From Acinetobacter albensis (GTDB lineage Bacteria > Pseudomonadota > Gammaproteobacteria > Pseudomonadales > Moraxellaceae): a stretch of 64,000 bases of DNA. Below the pieces are notes generated by a model. The model worked only from the letters and a program-made list of their open reading frames with translations, searched no databases and was not told where the DNA came from. Positions 54,448 through 63,326 of the stretch are shown here, piece after piece. Position 1 is the stretch's first letter, and every line of letters begins with the position of its first letter. Where the stretch lies: contig NZ_FMBK01000006.1 of the NCBI RefSeq assembly GCF_900095025.1, positions 124,001 through 188,000 on the forward strand. The letters are read 5' to 3'. Position numbers and translations under genes: made by a program.

Positions 54448-55281
54448 TCATATAACTTTGAAATGACGTAATGGTGATTCATTTAAACTATTAACCAAGT
54501 AAGCTTTACAAGGTGAATAGGCTAAAATCTCATCAATATTCATATCTGAAGTTACTTCAGTAAAAACACAAGCACCTGTACCTGTAAGTTTCGCAATACC
54601 GAATTGATTCAAATATTGCATTGCTTCATTCACTTCTGGATACAAGCTTCTTGCCAAAGGCTCAAAGTTATTTCCAAAGTTAAATGGCTTTAACTGATAG
54701 GCGCAAAATGTAGAGGTCTTCGTGTTTCTTGTCAATGTTTTTTGCGAAAAAAGCAATTGAGTGCTGATAAAACAGTCAGGTTTCAACACGATGTATTGTT
54801 TTTGATCTAAGTCTATGAATGTTAAATGTTCACCAATACCTTCCGCCCATGCATTACAGCCATGTACGAAAATGGGTACATCTGCACCCAGTTTAACGCC
54901 CAGTTCTGCTAATTGTTCAAGACTTAAACCACATTGCCACAATTGATTGACCACAATCAGGGTGGTCGCAGCGTTAGATGACCCACCTCCGAGTCCTGCA
55001 CCCATCGGAATATTTTTTTCAACTAAAATTGAAAGTCCTATTTCTTTTTGTGCATAGGGCTTGAGGATTTGTATGGCTTTGTAGATTAGATTTTGCTCTA
55101 TATCTACGGTATTAATCCCTTCAATCGAGATGCTGGTGTCATCATTTTTAGGTCTGAATTCTAGCCAATCTTGTAAATCAATCAGTTGGAAAATACTTTG
55201 CAATTCATGATAGCCATTATCACGACGACCCGTGATATGCAAAAAAAGATTGAGTTTGGCAGGTGAGGGAACACGAATCAT
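54448..55281 (-). CDS. ispE: 4-diphosphocytidyl-2-C-methyl-D-erythritol kinase
   Basis: This 277-residue GHMP kinase of the MEP isoprenoid pathway phosphorylates CDP-ME. The motifs are PSPAKLNLFLHITGRRDNGYH at the N-terminus, the ATP loop PMGAGLGGGSSNAA, and a C-terminal LTGTGACVF loop. It sits between lolB and the tRNA-Gln array, the classical lolB-ispE-tRNA-Gln-prs order. Confidence 0.95.
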   Translation of the reverse strand: MIRVPSPAKLNLFLHITGRRDNGYHELQSIFQLIDLQDWLEFRPKNDDTSISIEGINTVDIEQNLIYKAIQILKPYAQKEIGLSILVEKNIPMGAGLGGGSSNAATTLIVVNQLWQCGLSLEQLAELGVKLGADVPIFVHGCNAWAEGIGEHLTFIDLDQKQYIVLKPDCFISTQLLFSQKTLTRNTKTSTFCAYQLKPFNFGNNFEPLARSLYPEVNEAMQYLNQFGIAKLTGTGACVFTEVTSDMNIDEILAYSPCKAYLVNSLNESPLRHFKVI

Positions 55282-55304
55282 AACTTTCTAACTTTAATAT
55301 CAAT

Positions 55305-55886
55305 TTAACGGTTTTGAATTAGCATGGTAATACGGTTTTCCTGCCCCGACTCAAGCGATTGTTTCAAAATCAATTTATTTGGTAGTTGTGCTTGATCGTT
55401 ATAACTTAAAGCGACTGTCCAGCCATCCTCTAGAAACTGAGTCGGACGATTTTGCTCATCTTTACTGATTTTAGCTTGAGTTGTTGCAGGTTTGGCTTGA
55501 ACCCAATCAATTAAGTGAGTAATGGGTGCTTGCCAACCAGTAGCACGTGTTAATAATTCTTCTGGTGTTTGGGCTTGGATAAGTCCAGTTTTAGCACTAT
55601 TTAAACTGACGTCACCTGACCGACCTGAAATTTGAGTTTTACCTACGCCTAAAATTCCACTGAGTTCAATGTCAAACTCATCTTGTTGCTGTACCCAAGT
55701 AAAAAAAGCACTGCCTGATTGTGCTGGGGTTTTAACCCCGATTTTACCTTGAAGATTAAATTGGCGTGGTGCTTCTGGCGTTTGTGCCACATTAGAGGCT
55801 TGAGGTTGAGTGAATTGTTGGCAACCGCTTATAACTAGAGTGCTGGTCAGCATTAAAGTTAAGCTGAGTTTTGAAAAAATATGCAT
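55305..55886 (-). CDS. lolB: Outer-membrane lipoprotein receptor LolB
   Basis: This 193-residue lipoprotein has a signal peptide with lipobox VISGC. It accepts lipoproteins from LolA and inserts them in the outer membrane. The conserved segments are FNLQGKIGVKTPAQSGSAFFTW, LLTRATGWQAPI and a C-terminal strand PNKLILKQ. It follows the TPR gene by 8 bases and precedes ispE by 23, consistent with an operon. Confidence 0.92.
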   Translation of the reverse strand: MHIFSKLSLTLMLTSTLVISGCQQFTQPQASNVAQTPEAPRQFNLQGKIGVKTPAQSGSAFFTWVQQQDEFDIELSGILGVGKTQISGRSGDVSLNSAKTGLIQAQTPEELLTRATGWQAPITHLIDWVQAKPATTQAKISKDEQNRPTQFLEDGWTVALSYNDQAQLPNKLILKQSLESGQENRITMLIQNR

Positions 55887-55894
55887 AAAAATGT

Positions 55895-57652
55895 TTAACT
55901 CTTTTTTATAGATGGAGATAACAGTAACGACTTTAATGGATCTAATTGCGGATCATTAGGATGATTTTTTTGTAGTTGTTGTAACACATCACTAAATTTT
56001 GTCAGATTGCCTTGCATGTAAATTGATTTTGCGTAGCGGACACCAATTTTTACACTCTGACTGAGGTCGTAAGCTTTTTCTAACACTTGACTGGCGGTAT
56101 CAAAGTCGTTTTGTAAAAATGTGATGTAGCCCAATGTATCCAGAATAGAAGCTTGTTCAGGTGCTAGTTCCAATGCATGTTCTACATATTGGCGAGCTTC
56201 ATCTAAGCGTTTATTTTGCAAAGCCAGTGTATAAGCATAGGCATTTAAATAAGTAGGGCTATTCGGTTCTATCTTTAACAAATTGGTTAAAAGTTTATCC
56301 AGTTTTTCTTTATCTTGATAAGGATCCAATAATAGAACTTCGGAATAAATCAATTCTGGATCATCTGGAATATTTTTGATGGCTTCGTTTAACAGGCGTA
56401 TCGCTGCTTTTTTATTGTTCATACGTTTTAAAATATCGGCTTGAGCCTGATATAAAAAACTGGCATGTTGAGGATAATTTACTCGTTCTTGAGTGAGAAA
56501 ACGTAAGGCATCATTTAATTTTTCCTGTTCTGAAAAAATATTAATCATATTACGGCGCGAAACAGTATAAAGGCTTCCATCGACTAGGCGGTAATACGCT
56601 TTTGCTGTTTCAAAATGCTGCTTTCTCTCGGCATTGACCGCTAAATAATAATAGGCCTCATTTTGATACTGAGAAGAATAACGAAGCTCCACTAAAAATT
56701 TTTCAGCTTTTTCATCTTCTTTTAAATCAATACTGGTTAAACCTGCAATAAATAAGGCTTCTTCTTCTTTTGGCCATTTTTTTAAAATGCTTTCAAGTTT
56801 ATCGAGTGCAAGTTGTGACTGATTGATTTTAATTAAATATTTAACTTCGGCTAAGCGAACTTCTAAATTAGATTTGTGTTTATGACTGGATTTTGCATAC
56901 CATTTTAAAGTTTCTGCCTCATTGCCTAACGCATTGAGTAAATTAGCCTTCATTAAGATGAAGCCAGTGACTTTAGGGCGCTGTTTTAAAGCGCGATTAA
57001 CAGTATTTAGCGCTTGATCAAATTGACCGTTTTGGGCTTCTAGGTTTGCAATCATCAACAAAATAGAAGGATTATCTTTTTCTTGGCTTGATCCCAAGGC
57101 TTGTAATAGAAAGTCACGGTCTTCAGCTTCTTCTGGCGCAATTCCCACAAGAATTTTTTCTAAGTCTGCATCCGGATCAATATTTAAGATTTTATCTAAG
57201 GTTTCAGAAGCCAGTTCGTATTCATGTGCTTTCAGGGCAATATGTGAAAGATAAAATAAAGCAGGGACATCAGTCGGTTCTTGAACCACCCAATGTGTGG
57301 CAATATCTAAAGCTGCTTTTAAATCATTCTGTTCCAAAGCTACATTGAGTGCGCGCTGCTTAACTGTGGTCGAATTGCTTTTAATTGCCAACACTGTGTA
57401 GTTATGCAAAGCTGTAGGAATGTCATGATAGGTCAGGGCAAACTCGGCAATCATACTTTGTTTTATGGCATCATAGTTTGCATCGGCATGATAGATTTCT
57501 CCAGACGCCCGAATATGAGCACTAGATGCCATGCTACCGACCAGTAAGAATGTGGTAGAATATTGCTTGAGTGTCGCACCGTGAATACGGTTATTTATTT
57601 GACGCAATTTTTCTTGATCCAAGTAATGCTTTTTATGACACCGATATTGCAC
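55895..57652 (-). CDS. Tetratricopeptide repeat protein, probably exported
   Basis: The open frame from a GTG gives 585 residues. A signal-like stretch (LKQYSTTFLLVGSMASSAH) begins near residue 28, so a downstream TTG (about residue 16) may be the true start. Many TPR-like units fill the rest, for example QFDQALNTVNRALKQRPKVTGF, LNAYAYTLALQNKRLDEARQYVEHAL and ILDTLGYITFLQNDFDTASQVLEKAY. It is the counterpart of the TPR gene found between hemA and lolB in Pseudomonas. A role in outer-membrane assembly or protein scaffolding is only a guess. Confidence 0.85.
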   Translation of the reverse strand: MQYRCHKKHYLDQEKLRQINNRIHGATLKQYSTTFLLVGSMASSAHIRASGEIYHADANYDAIKQSMIAEFALTYHDIPTALHNYTVLAIKSNSTTVKQRALNVALEQNDLKAALDIATHWVVQEPTDVPALFYLSHIALKAHEYELASETLDKILNIDPDADLEKILVGIAPEEAEDRDFLLQALGSSQEKDNPSILLMIANLEAQNGQFDQALNTVNRALKQRPKVTGFILMKANLLNALGNEAETLKWYAKSSHKHKSNLEVRLAEVKYLIKINQSQLALDKLESILKKWPKEEEALFIAGLTSIDLKEDEKAEKFLVELRYSSQYQNEAYYYLAVNAERKQHFETAKAYYRLVDGSLYTVSRRNMINIFSEQEKLNDALRFLTQERVNYPQHASFLYQAQADILKRMNNKKAAIRLLNEAIKNIPDDPELIYSEVLLLDPYQDKEKLDKLLTNLLKIEPNSPTYLNAYAYTLALQNKRLDEARQYVEHALELAPEQASILDTLGYITFLQNDFDTASQVLEKAYDLSQSVKIGVRYAKSIYMQGNLTKFSDVLQQLQKNHPNDPQLDPLKSLLLSPSIKKS

Positions 57653-57685
57653 AATAGCATAAATTTAGCGAAATGATGATCTGAT

Positions 57686-58975
57686 ATGTCTTTCTTTGCA
57701 TTGGGTGTCAACCATCAAACCGCTTCTGTAGAACTGCGTGAACAGGTTGCTTTTAATCCTGAAAAATTATCGCAATTGCTGGCAGAGCAAAGCCAAAATC
57801 ATGCTTTAAACGACATGGTGGTGGTTTCTACATGTAACCGTACTGAAGTTTATGCCATGTCTGAAAATGCAGATATGGTGATGGACTGGCTCGCCCAAGT
57901 AAATGATATTGATGTAAAATATTTACTCAATCATGTTTATCGTTATGAAAATGCGCAAGCAGTTACCCATTTAATGCGGGTTGCCAGTGGGCTTGATTCA
58001 TTGATGTTAGGTGAACCTCAGATTTTGGGTCAGGTGAAATCGGCATTTGCTTTGGCAAAAGATGCACATACTGTTTCTGCGAACTTAAACGGTATTTTTG
58101 AATACGCTTTTTATGCTGCGAAACGAGTACGCTCAGAAACTGCTGTTGGTAGCCATGCTGTTTCAATGGGATATGCTGTGGCGCAACTTGCTTTGCAGGT
58201 GTTTAGTCAACCTGAAAAGTTAACAGTCATGGTGGTTGCAGCAGGTGAAATGAACAGTCTCGTCGCTAAGCACTTGGCAGAAATGGGGGTGGGACGAGTA
58301 TTGATTTGCAATCGTACTCGTGAGCGGGCGGAAGCATTAGCTCAGGAAATTTCCCATCGTGTTGAGGTAGAGATTATTGATTTTGCTGAACTCTCCGAGC
58401 ATTTATATCGAGCCGATGTTATTTCGAGTTGCACAGGAAGCCTTCACCAAGTCATTTCTTACTTGGATGTCAAAAAAGCCTTAAAAAAACGTCGCTATCA
58501 ACAAATGTTATTGGTTGATTTGGCCGTTCCACGAGACATTGAGCCTAAAGTGGCATCTCTTGATGGCGTCTATTTATATGGTGTAGATGATTTACAAAGT
58601 GTCATTGATGATAATCTTGCCCAGCGCCGTCAAGCGGCTTTGGAAGCCGAGATTATGGTGAATCAATTGGCGACAGAGTTATTGACCCAACAAAAAGTCA
58701 AACATGCAGGCAGTACGATTTATGCATTCCGTGAGCAAGGTGATGTGTTAAGACAAGAAGAGCTTGCTTGGGCGATGTCACGAATAACTCAAGGTGAATC
58801 GATTGAAAAAGTCATGGAAATTTTTTCTTATCGCTTAACCCAAAAGCTACTCCATCCGACGTCAATTTTATTGCGACATGCAGCACAGCAAGAAGATCCT
58901 AGTCACTTTGAATGGTTACGCGATAATTTACAAGACATCTTTGATAAGCGCCGTAAAAGTAAAAATGAGAAATAA
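57686..58975 (+). CDS. hemA: Glutamyl-tRNA reductase
   Basis: This 429-residue enzyme makes glutamate-1-semialdehyde from Glu-tRNA, the first step of haem synthesis in this group. The catalytic Cys is in [12 protein letters not shown]. The motifs [21 protein letters not shown] and the NADPH-binding region [14 protein letters not shown] are present, and a C-terminal dimerisation helix closes the chain. It is divergent from the TPR-lolB-ispE unit with only 33 bases between them, so promoters must overlap coding sequence. Confidence 0.96.
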   Translation: MSFFALGVNHQTASVELREQVAFNPEKLSQLLAEQSQNHALNDMVVVSTCNRTEVYAMSENADMVMDWLAQVNDIDVKYLLNHVYRYENAQAVTHLMRVASGLDSLMLGEPQILGQVKSAFALAKDAHTVSANLNGIFEYAFYAAKRVRSETAVGSHAVSMGYAVAQLALQVFSQPEKLTVMVVAAGEMNSLVAKHLAEMGVGRVLICNRTRERAEALAQEISHRVEVEIIDFAELSEHLYRADVISSCTGSLHQVISYLDVKKALKKRRYQQMLLVDLAVPRDIEPKVASLDGVYLYGVDDLQSVIDDNLAQRRQAALEAEIMVNQLATELLTQQKVKHAGSTIYAFREQGDVLRQEELAWAMSRITQGESIEKVMEIFSYRLTQKLLHPTSILLRHAAQQEDPSHFEWLRDNLQDIFDKRRKSKNEK

Positions 58976-59013
58976 TGCCGAGTAAATCAGTGAAAAAAAT
59001 GACCTAATGTGAG

Positions 59014-60918
59014 TTATTCATCCACTAAGGTTAAAGATCGTTTGCGGTCAATTTCATAAATTTGATGTTTTAAATTACGCATTTCAGCAATATCGGTAAA
59101 TTTTTTCGATTTCAGTCTTTGTTTTAAATATTGATATTGAAGTTTGATTGAAAAATCTTCTGCTAGTTTATCGGCTTGTTCAGGTGATGACGTGTAATCA
59201 CTGACATTGGCTTGCAGTAAAATGTTGTGTAAAGCATGATGATAAGCTGCACAACCACCTAAAACATAATACTGAGATAGTTCAATATCTTCAGGAAGCT
59301 CATCAAAAATCGTATTGAAAATATTCAAAATTTTAAACAGCAATTGATCGTGTGGGATGAGTGCACGTAGCGGTTCAAAATGGATATATAAATAGGGATG
59401 ATTCATTAAAATTGCAATGACATATTCTTCAGCATCAATCTTGGTACTAAAACTTAAAGATGCATCATTGCTGACTTGAGGTTGCCATTTTCGGTTAAAG
59501 CCTAATTTTTCCCTAAAAAATTGTTGTAAAAGATAGCGATAAGAGCCTTGTTTGGGTAATAACTCAGTCAGTTGTCTTAATTCACCCATGACCTGACTTT
59601 TACCTTCAGGCTTTGTGACATCATGATGTTGACTTAAATGTGCAAAAACAAAATCGGATAGCAAAGGCGCTTGCTGTAAAAGCCGATGAAAATTTTCAAT
59701 GCCTTCACGGCGGATGAGTGAGTCTGGGTCATGGTCAGTGGGAAGAACAAAAAATTTGAGTTCACGACCATCATTAAGCAAAGGCAAAGCAATTTCTAAA
59801 GTACGACGTGCTGCTTTCTGTCCTGCCGCATCTCCATCAAAAGCAATGGTAATACGACTATTCTGTTTAAATAGAATATTTAAGTGTTCAGTATTGCTGG
59901 CCGTACCCAAAGTTGCGACTGCACCATAAATACCGTATTGCTGTAATGCAATCACATCCATATAGCCTTCGACCATCAGCCATTCTTGAGCTTTTTGCTT
60001 ACGCCCTTCATATAAACCATAGAGGAGTTGGTTTTTATGGAACACTTCCGAATCAGGCGAGTTAATATATTTAGGTTTGATTTCATCATTTAGGGCCCGA
60101 CCACCAAAACCGACCACACGGCCTTTGGCATCTCGAATTGGAAAAATCACCCGATCACGAAGCAAATCAAAATCACGTCCCTTGTCACTGGTACGAATTA
60201 AGCCCAATCGTCTTAAGCCTTCAATATCGTAAGGGAAGGCTTTTTCAAGATGCTGCCAATCTTCTGGCGCATAGCCTAAACGCCAATATTGAATAGTGTC
60301 GCGACTTAAACCACGCTGTTTGAAATATTGCTGTGCAGTCTGGCTATGTGGAAGCTGTCGCTCATAGAATTGGGCAATATTTTCAAGTAAATCGTAAAGA
60401 TTACCTTCTTGATTTGGCTCATTGCTTGAGTCTGAAAATTGTTCAAAACTTGCAAATGGATCATCACTGTTTTGAAATTGTTCAAAAGGGTCAAAACTGG
60501 CGGTTGCATCAGAAGGTGTAGAAGTGGTTTGAGTGATGGTCTGATGAGTTTTCGCTTGAACTTTTTTTTCTACGTCAGGTTTATTGGCAATGCGTTTATA
60601 CAGTAGTTTTTTCGAATCATGATTGTCTTTAGGAAGTTCAATGCCTGTTTGACTAGACAGATCTTTCATGACATCAACAAAATTTCGGCCATCAATATCC
60701 ATTAAAAAACGGATAGCATTGCCGTTGGCTTGGCAGCCAAAACAATGGAAATACTGTTTATCGCGATAGACATGAAACGATGGCGATTTTTCCTGATGAA
60801 AAGGGCAGCAACCTGAATAGGTGCGGCCTGTTTTCTTAAGTTTCACACGTTGACCAATCAGATCGACAATGTCGGTCCGATCTAAAATTTGATCAATCGT
60901 GTGTTGAGGAATAGCCAT
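59014..60918 (-). CDS. dnaG: DNA primase
   Basis: This 634-residue primase has an N-terminal CHC2 zinc finger (Cys38, His41, Cys59, Cys62), the RNA polymerase core with ERGLSRDTIQYW-like and RDVIFPI-like segments (RDRVIFPIRDAKGRVVGFGG), TOPRIM EGYMD and DGDAAGQKA, and a C-terminal DnaB-binding domain. An unusual low-complexity linker (about residues 98-172), rich in Thr, Ser, Gln and Asp-Pro-Phe, separates zinc finger and core. It is not linked to rpsU or rpoD. Confidence 0.96.
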   Translation of the reverse strand: MAIPQHTIDQILDRTDIVDLIGQRVKLKKTGRTYSGCCPFHQEKSPSFHVYRDKQYFHCFGCQANGNAIRFLMDIDGRNFVDVMKDLSSQTGIELPKDNHDSKKLLYKRIANKPDVEKKVQAKTHQTITQTTSTPSDATASFDPFEQFQNSDDPFASFEQFSDSSNEPNQEGNLYDLLENIAQFYERQLPHSQTAQQYFKQRGLSRDTIQYWRLGYAPEDWQHLEKAFPYDIEGLRRLGLIRTSDKGRDFDLLRDRVIFPIRDAKGRVVGFGGRALNDEIKPKYINSPDSEVFHKNQLLYGLYEGRKQKAQEWLMVEGYMDVIALQQYGIYGAVATLGTASNTEHLNILFKQNSRITIAFDGDAAGQKAARRTLEIALPLLNDGRELKFFVLPTDHDPDSLIRREGIENFHRLLQQAPLLSDFVFAHLSQHHDVTKPEGKSQVMGELRQLTELLPKQGSYRYLLQQFFREKLGFNRKWQPQVSNDASLSFSTKIDAEEYVIAILMNHPYLYIHFEPLRALIPHDQLLFKILNIFNTIFDELPEDIELSQYYVLGGCAAYHHALHNILLQANVSDYTSSPEQADKLAEDFSIKLQYQYLKQRLKSKKFTDIAEMRNLKHQIYEIDRKRSLTLVDE

Positions 60919-61080
60919 AGGTTTGCAATCGCGTGATGAACTTATTGATGAAAATAACTAAAATATAAGAGAATTGAATAATTTAAACCCAAATGATCTA
61001 AATCGTTGATCTTTAATTTGTATACCTTTTAAACGCAATGATCAATATCATGATTGAGACAAACAAAATCGAATCAAACA

Positions 61081-61108
61081 AAAGGGCAAGTATAATAACT
61101 TGCCCTTT
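61081..61108 (-). terminator. Terminator of bamD
   Basis: AAAGGGCAAG pairs with CTTGCCCTTT around an 8-base loop, 26 bases past the bamD stop. Confidence 0.7.
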
Positions 61109-61133
61109 ATGAAAATGCGACCAATACAAACGT

Positions 61134-62165
61134 TTATTCGGTTGCTGGCACTTCAGGTGGCGCTACTAATTGCTGTTGTGGAGCAGGAATATCATTTTTC
61201 GTTTCAGGGCGATCTAAAAGACCAAAACTTAAGCGATTGGTCATACTTCGCTTTTCGGTGGTTTCAACAACATCAGACTCTTGTGAGCTGTCTTCATCTG
61301 TAGAATTTTGTGCTTCGCGGCCAAATACACCTAAAGTTGCACGGTTAATGAAGCTACCTTCACTACGCGCAGCACGCAGATTAACACTACCATCTGCTTT
61401 TACTAAATTTGGATAATTGAGTTTTAAAACTTCAATATATTGTTGTGAAGTCGTTTTGTCACCGAGCTGATCATAACCATAAGCAATCGTAGCCAAAGCT
61501 TCAGGTATTTGTGGTGTCTGTGGATAATGTTCAACCACCCATTGAGAACGTTCGACTGCGGCTAACCATGCTTTACGTTTGATGTTGAAACGTGCAGCAT
61601 TCATTTCGCTTTCAGCCAACTCATTGCCAATAAACTTCATACGCTGTGCAGCATCAACGGCATAAGTGCTAGATGGAAAACGACGAATAAAATCGACAAA
61701 GTTTTGATAGGCTACTTTTAAATAACTGACATCACGATGGGCTTGCTTTAATGAAGTATAACGCAGCAAGCCGTCGTAATTTTGTTCCATATTAGAAACA
61801 CCACGTACATAGTAAGCGTAGTCTACATTTGGATGCTGAGGATTAAGACGAATAAATCGTTCAGCAAGAGCAATAGCACCTTCATAATCTTTTTGTTGGA
61901 ATTTGACGTAGAGTAATTCTAATTGCGCTTGTTGCGCATAGTCACCTGTAGGGTAATAGGTGTCTAATGCTTCAAGATGCGTTGCTGCATCAGTATATTG
62001 CCCACGTTCTAGGGCTTTTTCTGCTTTTTCAATATAAACTTGCTCGCTCGATTTTGGACCTGTGTCCACAACATCTTTCTTCGGATTACTGCTACAGCCC
62101 ACTATTGCCGTTGCAACGCCTAAAGATAAAGCAAGCATTGTCATTTTATAACGTGGTAACGACAT
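61134..62165 (-). CDS. bamD: Outer-membrane protein assembly factor BamD
   Basis: This 343-residue lipoprotein has a signal peptide with lipobox IVGC (ATAIVGCSSNPKK). Five TPR-like units follow, including YDGLLRYTSLKQAHRDVSYL and FVDFIRRFPSSTYAVDAAQR. It is the essential accessory of the BAM complex that folds beta-barrel proteins. It is about 100 residues longer than E. coli BamD because of a Ser/Glu/Pro/Gln-rich C-terminal tail (about residues 267-343). It is divergent from rluD, as in E. coli. Confidence 0.94.
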   Translation of the reverse strand: MSLPRYKMTMLALSLGVATAIVGCSSNPKKDVVDTGPKSSEQVYIEKAEKALERGQYTDAATHLEALDTYYPTGDYAQQAQLELLYVKFQQKDYEGAIALAERFIRLNPQHPNVDYAYYVRGVSNMEQNYDGLLRYTSLKQAHRDVSYLKVAYQNFVDFIRRFPSSTYAVDAAQRMKFIGNELAESEMNAARFNIKRKAWLAAVERSQWVVEHYPQTPQIPEALATIAYGYDQLGDKTTSQQYIEVLKLNYPNLVKADGSVNLRAARSEGSFINRATLGVFGREAQNSTDEDSSQESDVVETTEKRSMTNRLSFGLLDRPETKNDIPAPQQQLVAPPEVPATE

Positions 62166-62236
62166 AAAAATTCCTCTGTTAGTACTGGCAATGAGCTACA
62201 ATTGCGCTATTAAACCACTTTTGTCTGAATGAGCAA

Positions 62237-63289
62237 ATGAGTCAAGCACAATCTTCTAATTCTAATATCCCCGAAACTGATTTCAATTTACTTGAAGATT
62301 CTGAGGATGCAGATAACCATACTTCAGACTCAACTGCAACACGTTTATCGTTGCAATTTCAACTGGATGAAAGCTATTTAGGGCAACGTATCGACCAAGT
62401 TGCAGCCATTATCTGGAACGACTTTTCTCGTGAAAAGTTGAAGCAGTGGTTGAAAGATGGTCATTTGTTGGTAAATGGTAACAGCGTTAAACCGAAGTAT
62501 AAATGCGAAGGTGATGAGCTTTTAACCCTAAATGTTGAACTTGAAGTTCAAACTAAGAGTCAGCCTGAAAATATTCCTTTAAATATTGTTTATGAAGATG
62601 ACGATATTATCGTCATTAATAAACCTGTAGGCATGGTTGTTCATCCAGGCGCGGGCAATAGCTCAGGTACATTGGTGAATGCTTTACTTTATCATTATCC
62701 TAAATCGGCTGAATTGACACGTGCAGGTTTGGTGCACCGTATTGATAAAGACACCAGCGGTTTATTGGTGGTGGCGAAGAATCTCGAATCTCAATTTGCT
62801 TTGAGCAAGCAATTGGCTAAGAAAACCGTTTATCGTGTATATGATTTAGTGGTTTACGGTAAAATTATCGCGGGTGGCACCATTGATGAACCGATTAAAC
62901 GTCATCCAGTCGATCGCATTAAAATGGCGATCTTACCCGGTGGGAAAGACGCAATAACCCATTATAATGTTAAAGAGCGTTTTCAGCATTTTACCCGTGT
63001 ACAAGCACGTTTAGAAACAGGTCGTACCCATCAAATTCGTGTTCATTTTAGTTATTTGGGTTTTGGTCTGGTTGGAGATCAGGTGTACATGAACCGAGTA
63101 CGTGTACCAGCTGGTGCTTCAGAGTTACTCAGTGACACTTTACGTGCATTTAAACGTCAAGCTTTACATGCAGCAAAATTGGGTTTAGTACATCCACGTT
63201 CGGGTGAAGACATGATGTTTGAAGCGCCATGGACAGAGGACTTTGCTCATTTGGTTGAAGTTTTACGCAGTGAAAATCAAGCATATTAA
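62237..63289 (+). CDS. rluD: 23S rRNA pseudouridine synthase RluD
   Basis: This 350-residue protein has an acidic N-terminal tail (about 30 residues), an S4-like RNA-binding domain (YLGQRIDQVAAIIWNDFSREKLKQW), then the RluA-type catalytic domain with active-site Asp in GLVHRIDKDTSGLLVVAKN and the RLETGRTHQIRVHFSY segment. It modifies U1911/1915/1917 of helix 69. The gene order bamD / rluD-pgeF matches other gammaproteobacteria. Confidence 0.94.
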   Translation: MSQAQSSNSNIPETDFNLLEDSEDADNHTSDSTATRLSLQFQLDESYLGQRIDQVAAIIWNDFSREKLKQWLKDGHLLVNGNSVKPKYKCEGDELLTLNVELEVQTKSQPENIPLNIVYEDDDIIVINKPVGMVVHPGAGNSSGTLVNALLYHYPKSAELTRAGLVHRIDKDTSGLLVVAKNLESQFALSKQLAKKTVYRVYDLVVYGKIIAGGTIDEPIKRHPVDRIKMAILPGGKDAITHYNVKERFQHFTRVQARLETGRTHQIRVHFSYLGFGLVGDQVYMNRVRVPAGASELLSDTLRAFKRQALHAAKLGLVHPRSGEDMMFEAPWTEDFAHLVEVLRSENQAY

Positions 63290-63326
63290 GTTGTGTTAAA
63301 TTGCGCTAAAGGATAAGGAAATAGGT

